The notes beneath the pieces were generated by a model, which was not told the DNA's origin, did no database searches, and worked only from the letters and a program-made list of their open reading frames with translations. From NCBI GenBank assembly GCA_963972065.1, contig CAXAVJ010000006.1, forward strand, positions 10,720 to 74,719: DNA of 64,000 nt, written 5' to 3'. This document shows, one piece after another, positions 1 to 7,540 of this stretch. Within the stretch, counting starts at the first letter, position 1; each line of letters begins with the position of its first letter. This stretch comes from UBA1479 sp963972065. GTDB taxonomy: Bacteria; Pseudomonadota; Alphaproteobacteria; Rhodospirillales; Casp-alpha2. A program made the position numbers and the translations under genes.

Positions 1-1
1 C

Positions 2-1390
2 GCCTTTCAGGCCGCCGGCGGTCCGGCAACCGTGCGCCTGTTCATTCCGCGCAACACCCGGACCTATACGATTCTCGACCAAAGTTTCGTGTCGCGCGGC
101 TATGCCCTGACCACGGATCTCACGCCCGACGGCCGCATGGCCCGCCTGACCCGGCGTCAGGCCAAGGGACCGCAGACGGTCTATTTCCGATTTTTGATCC
201 ACCGGGCGGAACCGCCCGCCACGCCGCCCGTGGCCGAACCGGCACCGGTCCAGCCGCCGCCGTGGAAGGGTCTGCGCCTGGTCGCGGCGCGGGCTCTGCT
301 CGACCAGATTCGCGGCGAGGGGAAAACCGCGGCCGACATGGCGGAGGCCCTGATCAGGCGACTGGCGGCGGCGGACCCGGACGACGCGGCGCGCAGTCTG
401 CTGGGCAAAAGCGCCGGTACGGAGCGTATTGTCGATGTCGCGGCCGGCGTGCTGGCCTTGGGCGGGATTCAGGCGCGATCGGTCCACGGCATCGCCCTGG
501 CCGAGGGGCAGAAGACCGTGCACACGGTCCATTGGCTGGAGGTCGCCGAAGCCGGCGCCTGGCGGCGCATGACCGCCGACCCGGCGGCCCCGCAGGTCCC
601 GGCAAGCTGGTTCCCCTGGTGGCGGGGCGCGGCCAAGCTGGCCCAGGTCGACGGCGGCAGCCTTCCCAAGCTGCGCATCACGGTCGAGCGGGCGGCGGAC
701 CAGTCCATCGTCGACAGCCTGTCGCAGGACCGCACCCAGGCAAAGAACCTTGTGACCTCGGCCCTGACGTCCCTGCCGCTGGAAGTGCAGCAAGTTTACC
801 GCGTGTTGCTGGTGGTGCCGTTGGGGGTGTTGCTGCTGGTCGTCCTGCGCAACGTGATCGGGCTGAAAAGCTTCGGCACCTTCATGCCCGTGCTGATCGC
901 CCTGGCGTTCCGTGAAACGCAGCTTCTGTGGGGCATCGTTCTATTCACCGTGATCGTCGCCATCGGCCTGGCGATCCGCCTGTGGATGGAGAACTTGCGC
1001 CTGCTCGTCGTGCCGCGCCTGGCGGCCGTGCTGATCGTGGTGGTCGGGGCCATGGCCGTGCTCAGCGTCGCCAGCGCCCAACTGGGTCTCGCCGGCGGCC
1101 TGTCGGTCGCCCTGTTCCCCATGGTCATCCTGACCATGACGGTGGAACGCATGTCCGTGATCTGGGACGAGCGCGGCCCCCGCGACGCCGTGCAACAGGG
1201 GGTCGGCAGTTTGGTCATGGCCACGGTCTGCTACCTGTTGATGAGCCATCCGCTGGTCGAACACCTGTTCTTCCAATTCCCGGAACTGCTGTTGGTGGTG
1301 TTGGCGGCGGTGCTGCTGCTGGGCCGCTATTCCGGCTACCGTCTGACGGAGCTTTACCGTTTCAGGCCGCTCGCGGGTAGGCAGCCTTAG
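2..1390 (+). CDS. Inactive transglutaminase-like protein with 7 transmembrane helices (UUP1 family), 5' partial
   Basis: The frame stays open to the left edge, so the true start lies outside the window; the first in-window GTG (32) is only an internal codon. The N-terminal two thirds are soluble and match the inactive transglutaminase-like region; the last ~200 residues hold about seven hydrophobic segments, starting near VYRVLLVVPLGVLLLVVL and including the family-typical stretch GTFMPVLIALAFRET. In this family the transglutaminase fold has lost its catalytic cysteine and the protein is thought to be inner-membrane bound with a periplasmic domain. It is followed 1 nt later by a RimK-like ATP-grasp gene, the usual partner; a retropepsin-like aspartic protease is often the third member and may lie upstream. 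The biological role is unknown. Confidence 0.85.
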   Translation, partial: AFQAAGGPATVRLFIPRNTRTYTILDQSFVSRGYALTTDLTPDGRMARLTRRQAKGPQTVYFRFLIHRAEPPATPPVAEPAPVQPPPWKGLRLVAARALLDQIRGEGKTAADMAEALIRRLAAADPDDAARSLLGKSAGTERIVDVAAGVLALGGIQARSVHGIALAEGQKTVHTVHWLEVAEAGAWRRMTADPAAPQVPASWFPWWRGAAKLAQVDGGSLPKLRITVERAADQSIVDSLSQDRTQAKNLVTSALTSLPLEVQQVYRVLLVVPLGVLLLVVLRNVIGLKSFGTFMPVLIALAFRETQLLWGIVLFTVIVAIGLAIRLWMENLRLLVVPRLAAVLIVVVGAMAVLSVASAQLGLAGGLSVALFPMVILTMTVERMSVIWDERGPRDAVQQGVGSLVMATVCYLLMSHPLVEHLFFQFPELLLVVLAAVLLLGRYSGYRLTELYRFRPLAGRQP

Positions 1391-1391
1391 G

Positions 1392-2369
1392 ATGGAGATT
1401 GTCGATCTTTACCGGCGCCTTCGCGCCAACGGGGTTCTCGGCCTCAACTGGCGCAATGCGGAGTACCAATTGGTCCACAATCAGCGCAGGTATTTCCCCC
1501 TGGTCGACGATAAGCTGAAATCCAAGCGCCTGGCCGAGGCCGCCGGCATCGCCGTGCCGCCCCTGTTCGGTGTCATCGAATATCCGCACGAAGTCCGCAC
1601 CTTCGACGCCATCGTCCGGGATCATGAGGATTTCGTGGTCAAACCGGCCGAAGGCAGCGGCGGCGACGGGATTCTTGTGGTCGTGGGCCGCGACGGCGGC
1701 GGGTTCCGCCTGGCGAACGGCACCGTCATGTCGGCGGACGAAATGCGCTTTCACATCAACAATATCCTGGCCGGAACCTTTTCCCTGGGCGGCCAACCGG
1801 ACAAGGCGCTGATCGAATACCGCATCCGTTTCGATCCATTGTTCAAGCACATCGCCTTTCAGGGCGTGCCGGACATCCGCATCATCGTGTTCCAAGGCGT
1901 GCCGGTGATGGCCATGACCCGCCTGCCGACCGAACAATCGTCGGGCAAGGCCAATTTGCACCAGGGCGCCATCGGCGCCGGCATCGACATGACATCGGGC
2001 CGGACCCTGAATGCCGTGTGGCACGACCGCATCATCACCACCCATCCCGATACGGGCGCCCCCGTGTCGGATGTGCAGATCCCCCATTGGGATATCCTAT
2101 TGCACCATGCGGCACGGTCGTTCGACCTGACCCATCTGGGCTATCAGGGCATCGACATGGTGTTGGATTCCGAACGCGGGCCGGTGATGCTGGAATTGAA
2201 CGCCCGCCCGGGCCTAAGCATTCAGATCGCCAACGGCGAGGGCCTGGGCCTGCGGCTTGCCAAGGTGGAGGCCCGATTACAATCGGCGCCGGATACCCTG
2301 GCCGAGGTTACAAGTCGTGTCGCCTTCGCCAGGGAAAATTTCACCCCCCGTCCGGCGGCCCTGACCTAA
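1392..2369 (+). CDS. Alpha-L-glutamate ligase-like protein (RimK-related ATP-grasp)
   Basis: 325 residues. ATP-grasp signatures are visible: the nucleotide-binding VVKPAEGSGGDGILVV (around residues 80-95), LIEYRI, and the metal/substrate region GYQGIDMVLDSERG followed by MLELNARPGLSIQIAN near residue 270. The family belongs to the amino-group ligases that join a carboxylate to an amine at the cost of ATP, RimK being the best-known relative (glutamate addition to ribosomal protein S6). This version is the one encoded beside 7TM inactive transglutaminases, not the RimK of S6. The ATG starts directly after the stop of the preceding gene, so the two are almost certainly cotranscribed. Cytoplasmic; the substrate cannot be read from the sequence. 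Confidence 0.9.
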   Translation: MEIVDLYRRLRANGVLGLNWRNAEYQLVHNQRRYFPLVDDKLKSKRLAEAAGIAVPPLFGVIEYPHEVRTFDAIVRDHEDFVVKPAEGSGGDGILVVVGRDGGGFRLANGTVMSADEMRFHINNILAGTFSLGGQPDKALIEYRIRFDPLFKHIAFQGVPDIRIIVFQGVPVMAMTRLPTEQSSGKANLHQGAIGAGIDMTSGRTLNAVWHDRIITTHPDTGAPVSDVQIPHWDILLHHAARSFDLTHLGYQGIDMVLDSERGPVMLELNARPGLSIQIANGEGLGLRLAKVEARLQSAPDTLAEVTSRVAFARENFTPRPAALT

Positions 2370-2390
2370 CCCTGAACCAACCTCGACAGC

Positions 2391-3161
2391 CTATTTGGTG
2401 TTGATGCCCGGGAACTGGAAATTCGGCGGGGCCGCTTCGGCGGGCCGTTCGCTTTCCATTTTCTTGACGCTGACGGGGCTGGGCGTCTCGACCGCCTCGC
2501 GCCGTTGCGTCAGCACCGTCTTGTTCTTTTTGTAGAAATGATCGTCCATCAACAGCGCCGTACCGAACTTGGGCACGTACCATGCACTGGTCTCAAGCCG
2601 GTCCCACGGCTGTTCCTTAACCGCGTCAAAAAGGCTGATGGTGATATCGACCAAATGCGCCTGGAAATCGCCCGCCGACAGTTTCAGGGTCTTCGACCCG
2701 CGGACACAGATTTGAATGCGCTGCTTGAACTTCAACTCGCCGTTCTGGATGGCGTCGGCCACGTAGTCGACACTGTTTCCCTGTTTCAGCGGCCACAGCG
2801 TGTCGTAGATGGCCGCATCGAACTTGAACTCCCACCCGCCGCCAGCGGCAACCCCGGCAAAGGCGCGGTACAAGGTGACATCCTGAATGGGGCCTTTGCC
2901 ATGCATGGGCTCCCGATACCAGCGGACCTTATCACCGGTGATGGATTTGACACGGAACCGCCGATGAGAGACGTCCGGAGTCCTGGAATGGGGATTATAG
3001 GTGATCTTGTAGACAAAATTGGCGCTCTCGGCCGGCGACGTGTAGGGGACCGGCGCTTCCCCGCCCTTCGAGGCGATGCAGGCCGAAGCCCATGCGGAAG
3101 ACGACGAGGCCATGGCCCCGATCAGGGCTGCCACAAATGCAGTAGTACGGGACAGGCCCAT
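2391..3161 (-). CDS. Exported protein of unknown function
   Basis: 256 residues from the chosen ATG. An upstream in-frame start (to 3212) is possible, but the ATG at 3161 has a GGGGAG ribosome site 5 nt ahead and puts a clean signal peptide at the N terminus (MGLSRTTAFVAALIGAMASSS...AWASACIAS). A cysteine follows ASA, so signal peptidase I cleavage or a weak lipobox are both conceivable. The mature part has no motif I recognise; it contains tryptophan/tyrosine-rich strands (KVRWYREPMHGKG, WEFKFDAAIYDTLWPL) and a lysine/proline-rich tail. It is convergent with the ATP-grasp gene and divergent from the MscS gene. Periplasmic or envelope location is inferred from the signal peptide only. Confidence 0.75.
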   Translation of the reverse strand: MGLSRTTAFVAALIGAMASSSSAWASACIASKGGEAPVPYTSPAESANFVYKITYNPHSRTPDVSHRRFRVKSITGDKVRWYREPMHGKGPIQDVTLYRAFAGVAAGGGWEFKFDAAIYDTLWPLKQGNSVDYVADAIQNGELKFKQRIQICVRGSKTLKLSAGDFQAHLVDITISLFDAVKEQPWDRLETSAWYVPKFGTALLMDDHFYKKNKTVLTQRREAVETPSPVSVKKMESERPAEAAPPNFQFPGINTK

Positions 3162-3274
3162 TCGGCTCCCCTTGGTTGTCACAGTGCGGGACGACCCCGC
3201 CCTCGCCCCCAAGAAGCAGTTTTATCCGGGCAACAGTCTAGTCAAGCAGCCCCAACATACAATAAACAACTGTT

Positions 3275-4420
3275 ATGAAAGACATGACCGAGTTCTGGAA
3301 TCTGGTTGTCGACGTGTGGCAGCACGGCGTGATCGGCATCGACGTCGGCCGCATGGCCGCCGCCCTGGGGATTTTCCTCGTCTTCCTGATGTTGCGCGGT
3401 CTGTTGACCCGCTTCCTCATGGGTTGGCTGCGCATGATGACCAAGCGCACGCCCTGGACCCTGGACGACCAGATTCTGGCCGCTATCGAACCGCCGGTCC
3501 GCTTCGTGCCCGTGGTCATGGGCCTGTTCTTCGCCTTCCAGGTCCTCAAACTCGCGGGCACGCCCGACCAGATGGCGTCGAACCTGGTGCGCTCGCTGAT
3601 TGCCTTCACCATTTTCTGGGCGCTTTACCGGGCCGTCGATCCCTTGAGCGTGCTTCTCCATCGCCTCGACCGGATCTTTTCCACGGAACTGGTGGAATGG
3701 ATGGCGCGTGCGATCCGCGTGTTGGTGTTCATCATCGGCGCGGCGGCGGTGTTGGAAATCTGGGGCATCAAGGTCGGCCCGATCATTGCCGGGTTCGGCC
3801 TGATCGGGGTCGCCGTGGCGCTGGGCGCGCAGGACCTGTTCAAGAACCTGATCGCGGGCCTGTTGATCCTGGCCGAAAAACGCTTCCACAAGGGCGATTG
3901 GATCCATGTCGAAGGCGTGGTCGAAGGCCATGTCGAAACCATCGGATTCCGCTCCACCATGGTTCGCCGGTTCGACAAGGCGCCGGTCATGGTGCCCAAT
4001 TCCCAGTTGTCGGACACGGCAGTCATCAACTTCACCGCCATGACCCATCGCCGCATCAAATGGCTGATCGGGGTCGAATACCGCACCTCGGTCGACCAGT
4101 TGCGCGTGATCCGCGACCAGATCGCGGCCTATCTCGAGGAAACGCCAGAGTTCGCACCAGCCACGGATGTCTCGACCTTTGTGCGAATCGACAGTTTCGG
4201 CGATTCCTCCATCAACATCATGGTCTATTGCTTCACCATCACGACGAAGTGGGGCGAGTATCTGGAGATCAAGGAACACCTGGCCTACAAGGTCATGGAT
4301 ATTGTCCACGGTGCCGGGGCGGCCTTTGCCTTCCCGAGCCAATCGATTTATGTGGAAAGCCTGCCGGGCGACGACGCGCCGGAAATCTTCCAGCCACCCC
4401 CGGCCCCGCCGGTCGAGTAA
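3275..4420 (+). CDS. MscS-family mechanosensitive ion channel
   Basis: 381 residues. Transmembrane segments occur at about residues 28-48, 75-95, 105-130 and 150-190; the last is the glycine/alanine-rich pore helix with GLIGVAVALGAQDLFKNLIA, the hallmark of TM3 in MscS. It is followed by the beta domain (ILAEKRFHKGDWIHVEG) and an alpha/beta C-terminal domain with VPNSQLSDTAVINFT, matching the usual PN(S/G) motif. These channels open on membrane tension and release solutes on hypo-osmotic shock. Somewhat longer than E. coli MscS (286 aa), with extra N-terminal helices. The next gene starts 25 nt downstream and may be cotranscribed. The substrate and gating details cannot be told. Confidence 0.93.
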   Translation: MKDMTEFWNLVVDVWQHGVIGIDVGRMAAALGIFLVFLMLRGLLTRFLMGWLRMMTKRTPWTLDDQILAAIEPPVRFVPVVMGLFFAFQVLKLAGTPDQMASNLVRSLIAFTIFWALYRAVDPLSVLLHRLDRIFSTELVEWMARAIRVLVFIIGAAAVLEIWGIKVGPIIAGFGLIGVAVALGAQDLFKNLIAGLLILAEKRFHKGDWIHVEGVVEGHVETIGFRSTMVRRFDKAPVMVPNSQLSDTAVINFTAMTHRRIKWLIGVEYRTSVDQLRVIRDQIAAYLEETPEFAPATDVSTFVRIDSFGDSSINIMVYCFTITTKWGEYLEIKEHLAYKVMDIVHGAGAAFAFPSQSIYVESLPGDDAPEIFQPPPAPPVE

Positions 4421-4445
4421 GCGAGAAAGGTAAGGACCCCAAGCC

Positions 4446-4784
4446 ATGGGCATCACCATCTATCACAACCCGAAGTGCAGCAAATCGCGCCAGACTCTGC
4501 AATTGCTGGAAGACAACGGCGTCGCACCGGACATCGTGCTGTACCTGGACACCCCGCCCACGGTGGACGAGATGAAGGACCTGCTGCGCAAACTCGGCCT
4601 GAAAGCCGCCGACATCCTGCGCCAGGCCGAGGCCAAGGAGGCCGGCCTCGCCAAGGACATGGACGAAGACACGCTGATCAAGGGCATGATCGCCAATCCC
4701 CGGTGCATTGAACGGCCGATCGTTGTGAAGGGGGCCAAGGCGGTTCTCGGGCGGCCACCGGAAAACGTTCTGGCACTTATCTGA
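4446..4784 (+). CDS. arsC: ArsC-family reductase (glutaredoxin-dependent arsenate reductase type)
   Basis: 112 residues, the normal length of the family. The catalytic cysteine sits in HNPKCSKSRQTL (Cys11), the standard ArsC/YfgD active-site motif, and the C-terminal part has NPRCIERPIV and GRPPENV, which supply the conserved arginines. Characterised members reduce arsenate to arsenite with glutathione and glutaredoxin. No ars regulator or arsenite exporter lies nearby, so a housekeeping YfgD-like role is as likely as true arsenic resistance. The gene follows MscS by 25 nt with an AAGGTAAGGA ribosome site about 10 nt before ATG. Confidence 0.88.
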   Translation: MGITIYHNPKCSKSRQTLQLLEDNGVAPDIVLYLDTPPTVDEMKDLLRKLGLKAADILRQAEAKEAGLAKDMDEDTLIKGMIANPRCIERPIVVKGAKAVLGRPPENVLALI

Positions 4785-4828
4785 CACGGACCTGACAGGC
4801 CACCCGAACCGCCGAGTTTTATTGTAAT

Positions 4829-4845
4829 CCTCGTAGGTTACGAGG
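4829..4845. promoter_or_regulatory. Perfect 7-bp hairpin after arsC
   Basis: Arms CCTCGTA and TACGAGG are perfectly complementary around a GGT loop, in the gap between the ArsC-like gene and the TPR gene. There is no T-run behind it on the plus strand, though TTTTATTG lies ahead of it (an A-run on the minus strand). It could be a weak terminator, an RNA processing site or an operator. Confidence 0.35.
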
Positions 4846-4892
4846 CTTGCGGTTCCGTTGTGGACACTTCAATATGTGCGCGCGAGGGGAGC

Positions 4893-5006
4893 GTGGTTAC
4901 AGATCACTTCTCCGACCTGCCTGAAGATCACCGAAACGGGGCTATGGCGGATCGGATGAACACTAGCGACAGCGGACAAGGGGCCGCTGATATCGTGGAG
5001 GACTGA
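4893..5006 (+). CDS. Possible small protein, 37 aa, coupled to the TPR gene
   Basis: A short frame starts at GTG with AGGGGAG immediately upstream, and ends in TGA that shares one base with the ATG of the following gene (TGATG). Internal ATGs at 4944 and 4956 give shorter alternatives of 20 and 16 residues. The peptide (VTDHFSDLPEDHRNG, then AMADRMNTSDSGQG, then AADIVED) is acidic and matches nothing I know. The stop-start overlap suggests translational coupling, but spacing of the ribosome site to the GTG is tight, so it may only be leader sequence. Confidence 0.25.
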   Translation: MVTDHFSDLPEDHRNGAMADRMNTSDSGQGAADIVED

Positions 5007-6460
5007 TGGCCGCCGACGACCGCGCCAGCCCGGATCAATCCCCGGTGGACGTCAATGACGCCCGCGCCGCATGGGAGTCTCTTCCGGAAGAAGAACGCAC
5101 GGCCCTGCGCGACCGCGAAGCCGCGCGCCTGTTCGCCATCGGCTCCGACCATCAACGGAACGGCCGCCTGGAAGAGGCGATCCCCGATTACACCCGGGCC
5201 CTCGCCCTCAACCCCAATCTGGCCGAGGCCTACAACAACCTGGGTGTGGTGCTGCGCGCCACCGGCCGGCCGGAAGCGGCCGTCGCCTGCTATCGGCGGG
5301 CCATCGCGCTGAAGCCGCGCAACGCGACATCCCATTCCAACCTGGGCAACGTGCTGCGTGACCTGGGCCGGTTCGAGGCCGCGGTGGCCAGCCACCAACA
5401 GGCCGTGCATCTGGACCCGAAAAATTCCGACACCCTGCACAACCTGGGCGTGGCGCTGCGCGACCTTGGCCGCCGCGATCAGTCTCTCGACTGTTTCGAA
5501 CGCGCCCTCGACCACAACCCGGACCATATCCCAAGCCTGCTCGACCGCGGACGGTCACTGTTGCTGGCAGGCGAATATGCCGCAGGCTTCAAGGACCTGG
5601 AAGCCCGTTTCCGGATGCGTCGCTTCCAATTGCGCGGCATGGACACGCCGCGCTGGACCGGCGCCAAGGTCAAGGGCAAGATCGTGCTGGTGCCCTGCGA
5701 AGGCACACCGGGCGACATCATCCAGTTCGCCCGCTACATTCCCATGATCAAGGCCCAGGGCGCCAATGTCGTTCTCGAAGCGCCCGCCGCGCTGGCTGAT
5801 CTGCTGGCCACCGTGCCCGGCGTCGACAAGTTGGTGATCCAGGGCGCCGCCCTGCCGAAATTCGATCTGCATGCGCCGCTGCTGTCGCTTGCCGCCATCT
5901 TCAAGACGACCGCCGCCAAGGTGCCGGCCGCGACCCCCTACATCACCCCGCCCGATCCCGGGGCCTTTCGCCTGCCCCCGGGCGGCGACTTCCTGAAGAT
6001 CGGGATCGCCTGGGAGGACGAGCGGACGCCGGCCCATGTCACGCCGACACCGGGTCTGCGCCCGTTCCTCGACCTGGCCGGCCTGGCCGGAGTCACGTTG
6101 TTCGGCCTGCAGACGGGACCGGCGGCGGGGGATTTGAAGGCACAGGGATCGGACGCCCTGATCATTGACGTGGCGCGGCGGGCCGGCGGGCTGGCTGGCC
6201 TAGCGGCCTATATCGATCAGATGGATGTGGTGATCGCCGTCGATGGCGCCGTCGCCCATCTGGCCGGTGCGCTGGGCAAGGAAACCTGGCTGATCGCTCC
6301 GGCCTCGCCCGATTGGCGTTGGGGCACCTCGGGCGATACCACGCCCTGGTATCCGACCATGCGCATCCTGCGCACGGAACGGCGGGGCGACTGGTCGGCA
6401 TTGCTGGACCAGACCCGGCGCGACCTGCGGGCCCGGGTGCGGCGCGGCAACGGGGCCTGA
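5006..6460 (+). CDS. TPR protein with glycosyltransferase family 9-like (heptosyltransferase-fold) domain
   Basis: 484 residues. Residues ~40-190 are at least four tetratricopeptide repeats (for example LEEAIPDYTRALALNPNLA, PEAAVACYRRAIALKP, FEAAVASHQQAVHLDP, QSLDCFERALDHNPDH). The C-terminal half carries the signature of TPR proteins fused to a GT9/ADP-heptose-transferase-like domain: CEGTPGDIIQFARYIPMIK, and near the end DQMDVVIAVDGAVAHLAGAL followed by WLIAPASPDWRWG and TPWYPTMRIL. Such proteins are common in alphaproteobacteria; roles in glycosylation of surface structures are suspected but rarely shown. The start ATG overlaps the stop of a possible small upstream frame. It converges with the PagL-like gene only 8 nt away. 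Confidence 0.85.
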   Translation: MAADDRASPDQSPVDVNDARAAWESLPEEERTALRDREAARLFAIGSDHQRNGRLEEAIPDYTRALALNPNLAEAYNNLGVVLRATGRPEAAVACYRRAIALKPRNATSHSNLGNVLRDLGRFEAAVASHQQAVHLDPKNSDTLHNLGVALRDLGRRDQSLDCFERALDHNPDHIPSLLDRGRSLLLAGEYAAGFKDLEARFRMRRFQLRGMDTPRWTGAKVKGKIVLVPCEGTPGDIIQFARYIPMIKAQGANVVLEAPAALADLLATVPGVDKLVIQGAALPKFDLHAPLLSLAAIFKTTAAKVPAATPYITPPDPGAFRLPPGGDFLKIGIAWEDERTPAHVTPTPGLRPFLDLAGLAGVTLFGLQTGPAAGDLKAQGSDALIIDVARRAGGLAGLAAYIDQMDVVIAVDGAVAHLAGALGKETWLIAPASPDWRWGTSGDTTPWYPTMRILRTERRGDWSALLDQTRRDLRARVRRGNGA

Positions 6461-6468
6461 ATTCGGTT

Positions 6469-7317
6469 CTAGAAGCGGTAGCTGTAACGCAGGCCGATGT
6501 TTTCCAGGCCTTCGTTGTAATCACAGATCTTGGCGTTCGAGATATGGTCGAAGATGGCCGCGATCTTGTGATGCTCGGTCAGCTGCCAGCCGAGGGTGAA
6601 CGATTCCCGAAACAACAGATGACAGCCCAGGTCCTTCTTGTCGGCCGCCCCTGAATCCGTTTCGCCGTCGTGATAGGCGCCGCCGACGCTGAGCCCGGCG
6701 AACAGCCCCTTCCACAGGTTCCATTCATAGCTGAGCCCCACGAACACCTGGCTGGTGTCGCCTTCGGAATTGATGTTGGCGCCGATGTGGGGCTCCGGGC
6801 TCCAGATCAGGTCGAGGAATTTCGGCGAAGCGAAGCGGATTTCAATATGCCCGTCGTAGCCGTCTTCCTTGGAGTTGGAAAACGGCCCATCGTCGTGAAT
6901 CAGGGCGCCGATGGAAATTTCGGAAATAATGCCGCCGAGCGGTTTGCCGCGCGAACTGGCGCGGGCTCCCCGTTCCGTACCGCCGGGCCACAGCGGCCCC
7001 GTTTTCGACGACACCCGCGTCATCGGTTCGGCCTGCGGCTGAGGCGCCGGCGCGGAGGCCGGAACCGGGCGGACCTGGGGCCGAGGGGCGGGGCGCGCCG
7101 GCATGGGGGCATAAACCGGCTGGGCCACGCGCCCTGCGGCAGGCTGTCCCGGCCGAGCTTGGTCCCACTCTTTGGCCGGACGAGCGGCGAAGGGATGGGC
7201 CTTGCCCATCAGAATTCGGATGTCGTATCCGGTCGACGCACTATCCGCCTGGGCACCGGACACAGCCACCATGCAGAGCCCCAGGCCCCAGCACAATCCC
7301 TTGAACTTATTATACAA
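6469..7317 (-). CDS. pagL: PagL-like lipid A 3-O-deacylase (acyloxyacyl hydrolase) with proline-rich insert
   Basis: 282 residues. The N terminus is a signal peptide (GLCWGLGLCMVAVSGAQA). The last ~150 residues form an outer-membrane beta barrel ending in an aromatic residue (RYSYRF). The PagL active site is recognisable: HISNA with His258 and Ser260, and Glu272 in GLENIGLRY, giving the 14-residue His-Glu spacing known for PagL. PagL removes the 3-O acyl chain from lipid A, lowering its inflammatory and surface properties. Unusually, ~80 residues rich in Pro, Ala and Arg (about 55-125) separate the signal peptide from the barrel; classic PagL is ~170-185 residues without this. Divergent from the CNB-TPR gene. 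Confidence 0.83.
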   Translation of the reverse strand: MYNKFKGLCWGLGLCMVAVSGAQADSASTGYDIRILMGKAHPFAARPAKEWDQARPGQPAAGRVAQPVYAPMPARPAPRPQVRPVPASAPAPQPQAEPMTRVSSKTGPLWPGGTERGARASSRGKPLGGIISEISIGALIHDDGPFSNSKEDGYDGHIEIRFASPKFLDLIWSPEPHIGANINSEGDTSQVFVGLSYEWNLWKGLFAGLSVGGAYHDGETDSGAADKKDLGCHLLFRESFTLGWQLTEHHKIAAIFDHISNAKICDYNEGLENIGLRYSYRF

Positions 7318-7540
7318 AACAGCCCCTCACTCGCTCACAGGACGCCGATTTCGACATTTCCCTGTCCCCGGCCATATCCCTGAATTCGACCGCGATAATG
7401 AAGCAGATCGGCCTTAAACAAGGGTAAACCTTCTTTCTGTTTAATGGACGGGGCGGCAATCGTCCAGCGCCGCGGCAGGCACCGATTGGATCGAACAACC
7501 GGCGCATTGACGGATAGCGTTCAACAAGCAGGCAAGGTCC

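Noticed and set aside
4446..4784. Arsenic resistance island
   Set aside because: No arsR, arsB/acr3 or arsH nearby; the ArsC-like protein is likely a housekeeping member.
4829..4845. Intrinsic terminator after arsC
   Set aside because: The hairpin is perfect but short and no T-run follows on the plus strand; kept only as an undefined hairpin.
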